Positions 1 through 11,420 of a DNA stretch of 64,000 nt are shown here, in pieces. The notes beneath the pieces are model-generated. The model saw nothing but the letters and a program-made list of their open reading frames with translations, did not search any database and had not been told where the DNA came from. This stretch comes from Capsicum annuum (Eukaryota; Streptophyta; Magnoliopsida; Solanales; Solanaceae). The translations under genes were made by a program, and so were the position numbers. The stretch covers positions 168,146,625-168,210,624 of the forward strand of contig NC_061114.1 in NCBI RefSeq assembly GCF_002878395.1. Direction: 5' to 3'. How positions within the stretch are numbered: position 1 is the first letter of the stretch; each line of letters begins with the position of its first letter.

Positions 1-330
1 GAGTCAACTTTATAACACAAACTAAAGTTGTGTCACAACATCTAACGAATAAAATAAGTCTTCAAAACTTTTTCCATTATTGTACTAGAGCCCTACATTG
101 AACGATCTAAAGAAACATTAAAACCCAACGGGATTGGAAGTAGGCACCACATTGGTGTTCCGAACCAGGATAAATCTTTGTATCTTTACTTTACATTTGA
201 TTATTTATTTTCTTGATTACTTTGAACCTAATCTATTTTGTGAGGTGCACTGATCTATAGGAGAGTTGACAGTAAGGATCCAATAGTTGACTCATATAAA
301 ATTTTTAATTCACCCTCCTCTTGAATTTTA
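1..330 (+). repeat. 3' end of a Copia SIRE-like LTR (family S, copy S1)
   Basis: This stretch aligns by eye with the 3' ends of the LTRs at 7482-8419 and 44244-45153. All three share a 'ggattaggcaccacattg'-type block followed by an AT-rich tract, a 'gagttgac' word and a C-rich 'ccctc..cttgaatttta' end. The left part lies outside the window. It is probably the remnant into which the family B element was inserted or joined. Confidence 0.75.
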
Positions 331-389
331 CTAGAGACTACAAGGACCACCTTTTATGGTATCAATGAGAAATCTATCCGAAGTCAATG

Positions 390-2414
390 TTGACACTTAT
401 GATCATAATGTAGGGACCGCGTTCATGTGACACTATTCTCATAATAGTATAGATATTCATTTTTTATGATTTTCACCATTTTTTGGATTTGAGAGCTTCA
501 AGAAAGAGCGATATCTAGGATTTTCTTCACTATTTGAGCTTGGGTAAGCTACAAACTCTTATTCTTATTAATTCCTAAAATTGTATGTTAAAAAATACCT
601 AATCTTGATTTCAAACTTTAATTTGGAGGTTTCTTAATAAACAATAAAAATATTTTTTCTTCAATTTGAAAACCAATTTCAACTCGTTTGCAAGTAAGTT
701 TTTAGCTATAGATTCCTAATGATGTGGAGAACATGTTTTATTTTAATTAACACCTTTCATTTTCGAACTCAGTTTTCAAACTAATTTTGGACATATTTTA
801 AATATAGCTAATATGGGTAATATTACCTTTATTTTAATGCGTGAATAATATTTTTGATAGTTTTAACTCATGTAGAGACCTTTCAGGAAAGGAAAGCTCT
901 GCTCTGAAGGTTAATGCTTGGATTTTTTACTTTTTGATGTAGGTTATGGCTTAAATTCCTTCAGAAAGGGCTGTTTAGTTAATGATCATGTAAAGCATAC
1001 TATAAATTAGGGAATTTTGTCTTAGGGGTTGTATTTCAGGATTATTATAAGTATCGTGAGGCTATGTTAGAGCCTATTTATATATTATTGTTGACTTGAG
1101 AGCATTTGCTTGTTGTGATATTATGTAGGGGTTTTATTTGATATTATAGGCTTTACTTGTACATTGATTGACATTTTTATTGTTGTGTCACCCAAGTGAG
1201 GGTTTGACTACATATTGTAAGGCTTATTGTTAGCATTTAGTTGCCTCTTTAACATACTGATAATACCCAAAAGTGGAATTTTCAATGATATTATATATGA
1301 CTTTTGTACCAGTGGTAACCTATAATGGCTTATATCACTAATCATTGTCGTATGGAGTAGATTTAGAGCTTATGTATACCCATGTTGAATTGATTTTCAT
1401 CATCATATTTGATTGATTGTGAGTGTTATATCCTTATATAATCTATACATTTTCATGAAATTAATACCATTAAGAAATACTGATTTTAAAAAGAAAAATA
1501 TAAAATTCTTGATTGAGATCATTTGTCAGCAAATTTGATTGGGACATTATAAAGAAATCCTTGGCCGAGGTCATTTATCGGCAAAGTTGATGAGATATTG
1601 GAAACAAGGCTAAAGTTATTTGTTGATAAGGTTATTGAGATCATGAAAGTATGTGGGTTGCAATCTCCCATGGATCCTGTCCTAAAGTATTGATGCTTGG
1701 AAGGTATATAAAAAAGTTCCACCATCATTACATTGAACTACATTACATTTGCATCTTCTATGCTTTTTTATGTATTCATTGATGGGTGTTTGATTTCTTT
1801 ATATATTTTTCGAGTATAGTTCCCTTTTTGCCTTCTTATATCATAGAACAGTTAGGGGAGATGGTGTTAGCTACCATTTGGAAACTTTTTTACTTGCAGG
1901 TGTACGTGCTCATATTATTCTTTATCTATTTTATCTTTTACTTTTCTTAGTTGGCCAATGATACTTATTGAGTACAGTTGTACCATACTCACTCTTATGT
2001 CTGCTCCCTTTTAATGAAGATCTTAGTCCGATTGTGACCACCTATGGCAATTTATGTAATAGTAGCTGATATTCTAGGAACTGGTATGCTCCAGAGTTCT
2101 AGGTTGACTCCAAACCTCTCTATATTCGAGTTTATTTCTTTATTTACTATTAGAGGTAGGTTAATGTATATGTTGATAGTTTCTCTTGTATTTAGATGCT
2201 ATTAACACTTATGATACCTTATTTTTGGATTGGCTGTATTTTCTTTAGATTTTACGTTATTTACATGATACTTCTTGAGTTTATTCTAGAAGTCTCATAT
2301 TTTATCGTGTTATTTCATATTTCAACCTGTCCTTGTTTTTTTAGGGAAATTAGCTTACCTACCAAAGCTAGGTCGAGGTAAGTGTCATCATGACCTTAAT
2401 TTTTTGTTATGACA
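390..2414 (+). repeat. 5' LTR of Ty3/gypsy element B, 5' end truncated
   Basis: Positions about 440-1705 align with 47150-48465, the second copy of the same LTR. Shared landmarks are 'tttgagcttgggtaa' near 535, the 'atcacccaagtg' region near 1190 and the 'gatcatttgtcggcaa' repeats near 1520-1640. The LTR ends in TTATGACA at 2414, directly followed by a primer-binding site. The first roughly 400 bases present in the other copy are missing here, so the 5' edge is a truncation against family S sequence. The LTR supplies promoter and polyadenylation signals in an active element; this one is decayed. Confidence 0.75.
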
Positions 2415-2417
2415 AAT

Positions 2418-2435
2418 TAGTATAAGAGTACAGGC
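2418..2435 (+). other. Primer-binding site of element B, tRNA-Met type, decayed
   Basis: The sequence TAGTATAAGAGTACAGG lies four bases after the LTR end. It resembles the usual plant form TGGTATCAGAGC..., which is complementary to the 3' end of initiator tRNA-Met and primes minus-strand synthesis. Several substitutions have accumulated. Confidence 0.75.
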
Positions 2436-2620
2436 TTCACCAATCTCTCATATATATAAGATAGATATCTAGTAGCATCTCATGGATTGGTATGTTGATG
2501 TCTGTAACTAACTTCGAGAGACTATAATTGTCTTTAGGAAAACTTCACTAAGTTAATTCCTTAACGTGCAAGTTCGTCATACCCTATATTAAAATTGTAT
2601 TCCATTATCTTTTGTACAGA

Positions 2621-4190
2621 TGGTGAGGACTAAGTTCAAAGATATCTTAGGACACTAATCCAGCACCCACTATTAGGACCCAATTAAGGGGTGAGGCAAG
2701 GTCATGGATAACCTAGAGGTATAGGAAAGATATAAAAAGTAGGCCTAATTGGAGAAAGTGAGAGGTCTACCTCTCCTAAACTTGAGATTGACTTTACTGA
2801 GGATGATTATCAAATAGAGAATACAAGACTAGTCCCATAGATTTCGGTTTCTACTCTGGAATTATAAGACTTATTTATTTTTCTATTGAGTCATATGGAT
2901 ATTGCTCGCCAGATTTGTGTTCCCTTGACTGTACTAGTATTTCTCAGACTTCAAGAGGTATGTATTCCAACTTCTGGGGTATAACCATCTTTTATGGTAA
3001 CCCCTACATGCTGATTCATTGCCTACTAGGGTAAACATTCTTATATTGCTTCAACCCTTATTATGTCTTCTGATGATCAAAACAGGTTAGAAAGATCCAT
3101 CCGCTTGGCTCTTCATAAGTATAATGGTGCTATTAGAGAGGATGCCTCTGAGTTTTTGCTTTGCTATTAGGAGATTGCATAACCTCAAATCTCTTGAGTC
3201 CCATGGTGTTGCTTATACTACTTATTAGTTGATTGATGTAGCCAGATAGTGGTGGAGGTCTCTTGCTAGTTGTAAACCATTCGGTTTGCCAACTATGGCA
3301 TAGACCTAATTTTTAAGGTTTTTTTAGAGAAGTTCATGCATTATAGTTTGTTGGATCAAATAAGAGATGAGTTTTATCACCTAATACATTGATCCATGAC
3401 TATTGTTAAGCATGAGACACATTTCTATGCATTTTCTAGATAATCCACAATAGTGTTTCCACCAAGTCAAAGAGGATTCAGAAGTTCTCCAAGGGCCTAG
3501 AGAGTCAGTATCAGTTTTTTACAACTCAGATGATGGTAGTTTAAAGAGCTTTTTTTCCATAGTATTGTCGAGTAGGCTAATTTTATTAAGCTTATTCATC
3601 AGGGTATTCATTGTGTTAGAAGTGCTAGGAGGATCTATTGACAAGGTGAGTTCAGTTGATATGCATCCCAAGGTAGGGATTTCTCTGATAGAGGTTCTTG
3701 TGGTAATCATAGTAGACCAGTTTAGTCTACATTACAAGGTTTGAATAATAGTTTTGTAGTTTATGTGGCTTTAGGTAGTTAAAGATCTGGTCATACGGGT
3801 AGAGGCTTTATTTTTGGGTTTTTAGGTCATTATGGATCTTTCGAGCCCTCTCCGTATGATGTGAGTATCAAAGAGTGTTTATTGTGTCATGATATTAGTA
3901 ATTATATAAGGGACTATCCTCAGCATATATTGGGTCTTTCCCTATAGGGTTCTCAGCTTCAGCGTTTCCCAACTCCAATCTGTACAGTTAGAGGTGGTTC
4001 ACAAAGTGGATGAAGGGGTACTAGAGGTATTTGATGTGGAGATTGAGAATCTCATTGTGGTGGAAATGGGGTTTCTCAGTTTGATAATGGGAGTGGTCAG
4101 TATTATACTATACTTGGGAGATCTAAGGAAAGGCCTTTGTTACAGTTATCACAAGTATCATCCTAGTTTTCAGTCATTTTACTTCTATGT
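2621..4190 (+). pseudogene. gag: gag relic of Ty3/gypsy element B
   Basis: An ATG at 2621 begins MVRTKF, the usual start of gag in this plant gypsy group. Downstream pieces match the gag core in scattered frames: a WWRSL motif near 3250, a block resembling 'DQIRDEF' near 3355, and a piece resembling 'RIQKF.KGL' near 3475. A degraded zinc knuckle with CLLC followed by the motif spacing lies near 3875-3925; the His and last Cys are replaced by Asn and Tyr. In-frame stops and shifts occur throughout. Gag would form the virus-like particle and bind element RNA. This copy cannot encode it. The relic is followed directly by the protease and RT relics in the usual gag-pol order. Confidence 0.75.
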
Positions 4191-4199
4191 AATTTGAAT

Positions 4200-4480
4200 C
4201 TGGGTCTATATTCTCCTATTTGTATATATACCTTTCTATTAATTTTGTTTCTATATATGATTTCCTTGTTGTGCCTCTTTGTGTTTCTAACCCCATAGAA
4301 GATTCATTAGTGGTAGATTAAGTGTACAGTTCTTGTGTAGTAACTTTTGTAGGGCGTGAGACCTAGGTAGACTTGGTTATCCTAGACATGATTGATTTTG
4401 ATGTTATCTAGGGTATAGATTGGTTAGATCTCTATTATGTTATTCTAAAATGTTATGTAAAGATCCTAATAAGACAATGT
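4200..4480 (+). pseudogene. Aspartic protease relic of element B
   Basis: Near 4265-4440 the translation contains the second half of the plant Ty3/gypsy protease, with pieces such as VPLCVSNP, VTFVGRET and a LVILDMIDFDVI.GIDWL block that marks the flap and C-terminal part. The catalytic Asp-Pro/Ser/Thr-Gly site should lie just upstream, but that region is frameshifted and not readable. Two in-frame stops are visible. It would process the gag-pol polyprotein. Confidence 0.7.
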
Positions 4481-4673
4481 TAACATGGAAGGGTGCTCTT
4501 ACTTTGAGTTAGGAGTTATATCCTTTCTACATGCTTGCCATATGATAGAGAAGGAGTTTTGTCTTATTTGGCCTATGTTCATAATACTAGTGATGCCTTA
4601 CCACCTTCTTTGGGTTCTGTTCGAGTTGTTCATGAGTTCAAGGACATATTCCTTTATACTTACCTAGTCTGCC

Positions 4674-5515
4674 TCTAGACCAAAATATTTATTTTTCTAT
4701 TAATGTTGAGCCAGGTTCCAAGACTATTTCCATGCATCCTTATAGTGTTTTCCCAACTGAGTTGAAAGAATATTTGGAAGATTTGTTGAATAAGGGTTTC
4801 ACCAAACTTAGCATATCTCCTTGGGGTGTTCCTATCTTATTTGTAAAGAAGAATGATAATTCTATGTGCATGTTTATTAGTTATCATCAATTGAACAAAC
4901 TGATCATTAAGAACAAATATCCTCTTCCTTGCATTGATGATCTATTTGACCAACTTCAGGGTGCTTCATTGTTTTCTAAGATTAACATTATGTTTGGTTA
5001 TCACCACTTGAGGATTAGAGCTTTGGATATTCTATAGATAAATTTTGGACTAGATATGGTCGTTATGAGTTTTTTGGTCATGTCTTTTGGATTACCAATG
5101 CTCCAACAACATTCATGGAGTTGATGAATCAAGTATTTTGATTGTATCTTTATTTCTTCATAATTATGTTCATAGGTGATATCGCATACTATTCCAAAAA
5201 TAAAGTTGACCATGTGAGACACTTGAGGATTGTACTTCAGAGATTATGAGATGAGATGTTATATGCCGAGTTATCCAAGTACGAGTTTTGGTTAGGTTCT
5301 ATCTCTTTTTTGGGTAATGTGGTGACTAAGAATGGTATTACGGTTGATCCATACACGATAACAGTGATTTGTGATTGGGTTAGACCTACTTTTTCTATCG
5401 AGATTTGGAGCTTTGTTGGTTTAGCAGGGTGTAGAGAGTTTCTCTTCTATTGCAACTCCATTGACCAAGTTGTCTTAGAAGAAGATTATCTTTTAGTGGT
5501 CAGATGCTTGTGAGG
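4674..5515 (+). pseudogene. pol: Reverse transcriptase relic of element B
   Basis: An open stretch at 4732-5037 carries the fingers and palm start of a Ty3/gypsy RT, with [22 protein letters not shown], an [15 protein letters not shown] block and FSKIN.MFGYHHL. The first catalytic Asp (normally FSKID) is Asn. After a shift, the second active-site block near 5155-5190 reads FIGD in place of FIDD. A third piece at 5256-5513 contains the AKCEFWL-like region (SKYEFWLGSISFLGNVV) and the connection. RT makes the cDNA of the element; with both catalytic blocks mutated this copy is dead. Confidence 0.9.
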
Positions 5516-5965
5516 TGAGCTTTCAAAAGCTCGAGGAGTTGTTGACTTTGGATCCTCTCTTGACTTTACCTAAGGAGTGCGTGGATTTTACCATATTTTT
5601 TATGCTTTCAATGTTGTATGCAGGAGGGTAAGGTGATTTCTTATGCTTCTTGTTAGTTAAATCCTTATGAGAAAAATTACATTACCCATGATTTGGGGAT
5701 GACCACGATTGTGTTTGTATAGAAATTATGGAGACATTACTTGTCTGTAGTCCACTGTGAGATTTTCTAAAATAATCATGGCCTTCAATATTTTTTTTAT
5801 CATAAAAGAATTAAATATGAGACAACATCGATAACTTCAGCTACGCAAAGATTATGGTCTCATCAGTTTTTATCATCTGAGTAAGGCTAAAGTTGTTGTA
5901 GATGCCCTGAGTGAAAGGCAGCAATATAAGGAGTTTAGTTCATATTTTGACCTGAGAGTGTCCAC
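5516..5965 (+). pseudogene. pol: RNase H relic of element B
   Basis: The region continues the RT relic. It contains recognisable pieces of the gypsy RNase H: a DPLLTLP-like start near 5550, then ASC.LNPYEKNYITHDLGM near 5645-5700 and a LWRHYL block near 5730. The E of the usual HDLEL motif is Gly (HDLGM). The tether to integrase, with an AKVVVDAL-like piece, is near 5885-5920. Several stops and shifts separate the pieces. Confidence 0.75.
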
Positions 5966-6214
5966 TAGCCTTGGAGGCTTAGTCTTTAGTGAACCAATTA
6001 GTTAGGATCAATATTTTTTTCACTCGGGTATATTTTTGTATTTTTATAGGCTAGGACTTTCTTGATGGAGTAAACTCAGGCTCATCAGTTTGATGATGAT
6101 AGATAGAGGGTGATTTGTGATAGATTTTTTAAGTGGTAAAGTTTGTGTAATAGAGTTTGTGGATGGGTTGGGTTTATCTATTTGGTGAACTAAGATTTTA
6201 TGGATAGGTTAGGC

Positions 6215-6881
6215 TTATCATGGAAAATTCTCATTGTTCTAAATATTCCATTCACCTAGGAGGGGGTAAGATGTATCATGATTAAAGCAACATTATTAGT
6301 AAGGTGGCATTGAAAAGAATACAACATAGTTTATATCTAAATATCTTAGTTGACACTTTTCAAGTATGAGCATCAAAGACTAGGAGGTACGATGCAGATG
6401 ATGCCCATTATTGAGAGAAAGTAGGAGTGGATGACGATGGCTTTCATTGCTAGCCTACCCTCAACCTTGAGAAAGTTTGGCTCTAGTTTGGTGATTATGG
6501 ATCGACTGACCAAATTAGCCCATTTCATACCTATAAAAGTGAACTATAATGTGGAGAAGTTGACCAAGATCTACCTTAGAGAGATTATTCGATTACATGG
6601 TGTTCCTATATCTATATATCTGAAAGAGGTATATAGTTTATCTTGATTTTTTAAAGGACTATTTAGAGCAGTTTGGGTGCTCATCTTGATTTCTCAGGCC
6701 GATGGTCTGTCCGAGAAGACTATTCAGGTATAGAAGGATATACTCCGAGCTTGTGTCATAGACTTTGATGTTCATTGGGATCAATACTTGCCCCTAATAG
6801 ATTTTATCTACAACAACAGTTACTATTCTATCATTCAGATTGTGCCTTTAGAGGCTTTGTATGGGTGAAATTGTAGATCTT
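6215..6881 (+). pseudogene. pol: Integrase relic of element B, cut by an A-family LTR
   Basis: Near 6230-6275 the zinc-binding N-terminus is visible (HCSKYSIHLGGGKMYHD). At 6431-6646 the core reads VIMDRLTKLAHFIPIK and YLREIIRLHGVP, with the first catalytic Asp present. The second Asp region (normally SDRG) is mutated to LKEV. Around 6700 the third block with Glu (LSEKTIQV) is readable. At 6881 the frame stops in the ALYG..CRSL region, where an LTR beginning TGTAATACCCC has entered. The C-terminus and any chromodomain are absent. Confidence 0.85.
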
Positions 6882-7481
6882 TGTAATACCCCACAAATTC
6901 CTAGTTAAGATTCTAACTGTTCATCATATGTTTAAAGGCCTAAAATAATTATTTTTAATCATATATGTGTTTCATTATCATTTACTTAATGCTTAAAGTG
7001 TTTTTTATGAGAATCATGGTCATAGGAAACACTTAAAGCAAAGTTGAGGTGAGAACATTTGTTATCGATTGAGTTTTAGTATTTGATCTTATAAGGGTCA
7101 AATTTAAATGAGTATAGCTTCTAAAATATATTGATTTTTGGAGCTCAATACCTACCAAATGAAAGGTATTTGAGTCCTATTTCCAATACATGAAATATTT
7201 TCTTAATTTGATACCTGAGTAAAAAGGTGTGTGCATTTTTATGAGCTAACCCGTAAGGATCAGTGATAAGATCGTGGCATACTTGCTGTGCTATTCTATA
7301 AGGTAATGGAGTGATATATGTGCTTTGCGATAAAGGAGTACCATTCTTATGGTCACAAAGATGCTAAAATCTCATTTTCTTCCATTTTTATAGGGCAAAT
7401 GGATAATTTACATCCTAAATGATCCTATAACCTATACTAAAACGTTTTCCCTCATCCCATAATCCAAATACACATTCCCTT
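6882..7481 (+). repeat. A-family LTR, 5' part (copy A2), interrupted by element S
   Basis: It starts TGTAATACCCCACAAATTCC and aligns with the LTR start at 8447. Shared words are 'gagttttagtattggatc/tttgatc' and 'acaagggtcaa' near 7075-7110. It begins inside the integrase relic of element B. At 7482 it is interrupted by a SIRE-like LTR. Its continuation appears to be 45154-46740, on the far side of the S element. Confidence 0.7.
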
Positions 7482-8419
7482 TATTATCATCCTATAATAG
7501 TATAATATGTTTTAATAATGAGAAACTAATAAAGAAAATATGCAAGTGCAATCAAAGCAAAGATTTTTGTAGGACTCTCCCAAAGAAATAATTGGAATAG
7601 CATCACAAGAAGATCTCAGGAGATCCCTAACTTAAGGGATTCAATTTTACTAAGAGAAATCAAGGAGAAACAACTATGGAAAATAGATTTTACATGCAAC
7701 CGTTGATGGAAGGAATTTCGTAATAACGGAGCAATAATTATGGAAGGCAAATTTCACATAGAGTAGGAAAGAAAGGAAGATATATCTCTTACACGAACAT
7801 ATTTGATATGGACAGGTATGGATATAACTCATTATTAAAGAAAGAAAGATTATATCAGGCATATGGATGTACTATATGATGTGAATCATCAATCAAGAAA
7901 TAAATACACATCCTTGATTGGGAAGAAATGCCTTGGGTTTTACTTTTGGAGTAAAAAGGTACTGAAGGGGAATACTATAAAACAAGACTGAAGACAAAAG
8001 AAATCTCACCTAACTTCATAGGGAACTATCCATTTGTATCAATCTTTAGTCTTCATAAAGCTTTGTAATTCTCAGTTTACAATAGTTACAAAAAAAAAAG
8101 ATCGAGTCAACTTAGTTATACCAATTGAGGTTGTACCACAAGATCTTAATAAAATATTAAGAATTAGAACTTGTACAACTTCTGTAATTAAATTCTCAAT
8201 ATTAAAATCTCTAAGAAAACCCTTGAAACCCATGGGTACTGGATTAGGCACCACATTGATGATCAGAACCAGCATAAATCTCTGTATTCTTTTACACTTA
8301 TTTATTTATGCATTTGTTTTATTTATTGAGTATACTAACCTATAGGTGAGTTGACTATCAAGACTAATCATTCGACATAGGAAAAGATTTCAATTTAACC
8401 CCCCCCCCTTGAGTTTTAA
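7482..8419 (+). repeat. 5' LTR of Copia SIRE-like element S
   Basis: It aligns over its length with 44244-45153. Both copies carry 'agtataatatgttttaat' near the start, 'taattggaata.catcaca' near the first quarter, 'gatcgagtca.cttagttatacca' near 8100 and a C-rich end. The expected TGTTAGCCT start is mutated to TATTATCAT. It is directly followed by a primer-binding site, so it acts as the 5' LTR. Small open frames inside it have no coding signature. Confidence 0.8.
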
Positions 8420-8420
8420 T

Positions 8421-8441
8421 TAGTATCAGAGTGGGTCTCAC
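8421..8441 (+). other. Primer-binding site of element S (tRNA-Met type)
   Basis: TAGTATCAGAGTGGGTCTC follows the LTR end by one base. Apart from G-to-A and C-to-T changes it matches the typical SIRE/Maximus primer site TGGTATCAGAGCGGGTCTC. Only about 25 bases later the sequence switches to an A-family LTR, so the internal region of S is interrupted here. Confidence 0.8.
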
Positions 8442-8446
8442 TAAAA

Positions 8447-8827
8447 TGTAATACTCCACAAGCTCCTAGATTAGTTTCCATCTATTCGTTAAATGTTTAA
8501 GGACCCCAAAGCAATTATGTCAAACCACAATTAAGTTTAATGGACATTACCTTATGCGTGAAGTATCTTTAGTACAATTATTGTAATAGGAAGCACTTAG
8601 AGCATAGTTGATTTGAAAGCATTTGTATCAACTGAGTTTTAGTATTGGATCCTACAAGGGTCAACTTTAAACGACTTTAAATCTAAGAATATAATGAGTT
8701 AGATGTCCTATTATATATCAAATGAAGATCTTCCAGTCTTTTTCCCAACATATCTGATTTTACCTTAATATGATATTAGAGTAGAAAATTATGCCCTTTT
8801 TACTGGGAGTATCTTTCTCCCAGAAGG
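8447..8827 (+). repeat. A-element 5' LTR, first part, interrupted by element K
   Basis: It starts TGTAATACTCCACAAGCTCC and resembles 6882-7481. At 8827 it is interrupted by the family K element, whose 5-bp target duplication GAAGG lies at 8823-8827 and 24243-24247. The LTR resumes at 24248 and ends at 26081, followed by a primer site. Without the insertion it would be about 2.2 kb. Confidence 0.85.
8823..8827 (+). repeat. Left target-site duplication of element K (GAAGG)
   Basis: GAAGG immediately precedes the TG of the K 5' LTR. It is repeated exactly at 24243-24247 after the K 3' LTR, which fixes both ends of K. Confidence 0.9.
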
Positions 8828-9925
8828 TGTAATACCCCATACTTATCTTAGCTCAATTCAGCTCCTAGTTGCATGCATAAGAGACTTAAAGCCTAAAAAT
8901 TTCACTAAGTGTTGGGGACTTAGTCTTATTTTTGGCCTCTTAACTTTGAGGATTTTTAAATGGGTATTCCCGACTCTACGACATAGATTTTTGAGTTAAT
9001 TCATGTTCAAGGGTGTAAGGAGCATGTCTTGAGGAAGTTTCAGATTTTTTGGAAGAGGATTGGGTCGTGTTTGGATTTTGATTCCAGAATTTCATCTCGA
9101 TAGTGGCACATCATGGTGGATATAGTGATGAGGCCTTTATGTGTCTTGGTGTACCTCTAATCCGCGTTTCAATTGCAAATTTAATTCTTTGAGGGGCAAT
9201 TGAATCTTTCTCTCTCAATCCAATTCATAGAAACAAGAATTAAAAAGTCAGTTAGGGCTTTATTTACCTATTTTCCCCAATTTCTTCTCAAAAACAAACT
9301 CTAATCATCCCATAAGTTCATCAAATTCATCCCTTTCTCTCCAAGGAAACCAAGAATTCAAGTTACCAAATCCAAGAACCTTTAAGGAAGCTTAAAGATT
9401 TGTGTTTGTCTTTCAATATTTAAGGTTTAAGTTATGTGTGATGTTCGTCCATCTACCCTTTTCACCCATGGAGTCCAGGAATCCTCTTTTTATATCAAAT
9501 TATGAGTTTTAACATATTTATGATAAATTGTCTCCATGAAATTGTTATTGATTTTTATTTCAAGTTATGTGACATGTGATTTTCAATGGAATAAGCCTTT
9601 ACGTGATTTGAGTATTGAAATCCTCATGTTAAATCTCTAATTCATGGTTTTAGTATTGTAACTATGTTTTCAATCACATGCTTTACCCATTCCCATGCTT
9701 GAATTCATGACTCCCATGTGTTTGATGAAATGTCTAAATAATGGGTTTTGAGCAATGATCCTTTATTATGGTTTTAAATCTTGATATGTCATCTTTGTTA
9801 TTTCCATTCAGTACTGGAGGGTTATGAACACCCGATACTTAGCTATTTACATAATTTCAGTATCTTCAGAACGGTTTCAGATATCATGATCAGTTGTTCA
9901 GATATCATCATTATTTTTCTAAGAA
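8828..9925 (+). repeat. 5' LTR of element K, 3' half missing
   Basis: It aligns with 21954-23090 of the 3' LTR, sharing 'ctcctagttgcat', 'aatttcactaagtgttg', 'aaggaagcttaaagattt' and 'tacttagctatttacataa'. From about 9885 the match is weak, and at 9926 the T-element LTR begins. The remaining roughly 1.15 kb of the LTR, including its end, is absent. Confidence 0.85.
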
Positions 9926-11284
9926 TGGTCAAAAGGGAGCAAGAAAATTGTAACGAAAGACTTGGAGAAGAAAGGCCTCAAGTACCGCGGTTGCGGTCTG
10001 CTGACCGTTATTGCGATAGTCAAGTAAAAGTCATTCAACCACAATCATAGAAGTTACCCGTGGTTGCGTAACAATGGTCGCAGCCAAACCTGGGGGATCG
10101 TGGCTTAGCGGAAGAAAGTAGTCCAAGGGAAAAATTGGAAATGCACGTGGCTGATCCCAATTTTGACAAAAAGACTCAAATCCTATCATCATGGAATATA
10201 TTCCATCATCCCCAATTTGTAGGTTTAGCTCTTGCGTTCATAGCCTCCATTTTTTGAGAAGAAATATTGTATAATTTTGGATGAATAATACATTGGAGAC
10301 TTTCTAAGTGGAAGATTAATTCACTTCCATTGTTGATTTGTTGGAGTTCCAAGTTTAAAGAAACATTCACTTAAGATTCAATAAATCACTTCAATGGAGA
10401 CTATGGGTTTATCAAAGCTTATTTATATTATGTGTAGCTAGATCTCCCTCTTAGGGTTATATGTGAATAGGGGTTAAAGTGTGTGTGGGTTTTTATTGAT
10501 TAGTTTCTATTTAGTAGCCATTTTTATGGGTTTTGTTATTCCTATGCTAACTTGGTTGGGGTTTGATGGGTGAAAACCCCAAATACCCACATGGATATGA
10601 TGAGGGATGGCTCCATGCTCTATAAAACCCAAATCCATCTTCGAAAGAAGTATTTTGGATGAAGTTTAGGAATCTATATCATCCTTGAAAGAGGAATATG
10701 AAGACCAAAGCAATGATTGACAATTGGGTGTGTAGTTTGCTAATTTTTCACTATCTTAGACATAAGGGTGAATTTGAGGTTAACTATACCATAGGTATCA
10801 TCTTAGAAATAGGGATGCCTAGATTGAGGTTGTGGTTACCAACTATTGAACACACGTATTGGGTATTTGAAAGACTCAATGGGTTAAAGTTTGATGTTTT
10901 GTTGAAAGACTAGCATCAAAATCTATAACTAAACTTACCCATATTTGACTTACTAAATTAATGTTGATTGCTAACACCTACATATCACGCCCTTAGTAGT
11001 GCATAATCCCAAGTTCCGTGCATACCTATTAAAACTTTAATTATTCGTAGCCCCAAATTTATACTTGAAAAACCCAAAAAGAAACATTAGTGTAGATACC
11101 TATCTCTCCCATTTCTACCTTCTTGTAACATTGGTTTGAATTTAACTTATATCTAATATTTTGATGTAACTTGATATCCACTCACATTGTTCCTTATGGA
11201 TTCGACCCTGACTACAAAGTTGGGTAAATATATTGACGACGATCACCTTGCACTTAAATATGATGTGTAAGTTGAGCGTTATAA
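9926..11284 (+). repeat. 5' LTR of element T (plus copy)
   Basis: It aligns end to end with 16789-18148. It begins TGGTCAAAAGGGAGCAAG and ends GAGCGTTATAA; the other copy ends in TTATCA, giving TG...CA. Near 9985-10120 it has a cluster of CG-rich words (for example 'accgcggttgcggtc') that stands out in AT-rich DNA. The last 90 or so bases differ from the other LTR at roughly ten positions. Confidence 0.9.
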
Positions 11285-11288
11285 AAAA

Positions 11289-11307
11289 TGGCATCATTGC
11301 CAGGGAA
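11289..11307 (+). other. Primer-binding site of element T, tRNA-Asp type
   Basis: TGGCATCATTGCCAGGGAA lies four bases after the LTR. The typical Tat/Athila-group site is TGGCGCCGTTGCCGGGGA, complementary to the 3' end of plant tRNA-Asp. The four differences are all G-to-A or C-to-T transitions, as expected from decay of methylated cytosines. This separates T from the tRNA-Met-primed families around it. Confidence 0.85.
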
Positions 11308-11420
11308 CAATTTGGCGTATTAAGTTAGTTTGAAAATTTAGTTGCTTGCTTGATTTCAAACTTATACATATTTTTTTGTGATTTTTCTTTGTTGGTAGAT
11401 TTTATTTTATTTTTATTTTT

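Noticed and set aside
7476..7481. TCCCTT/CTCCT as the S target duplication
   Set aside because: Only loosely similar, and the S LTR ends are mutated, so the exact edges are uncertain.
8034..8345. 103-codon open frame on the plus strand
   Set aside because: It lies wholly inside the S-family LTR, overlaps an opposite-strand open frame, and is not conserved in the other S LTR.
9921..9925. AAGAA as target duplication of T with GAAGG at 18149
   Set aside because: The five bases do not match when aligned directly, and the flanks come from different parts of K. The GAAGG there is also the same word as the K duplication, which seems to be coincidence.
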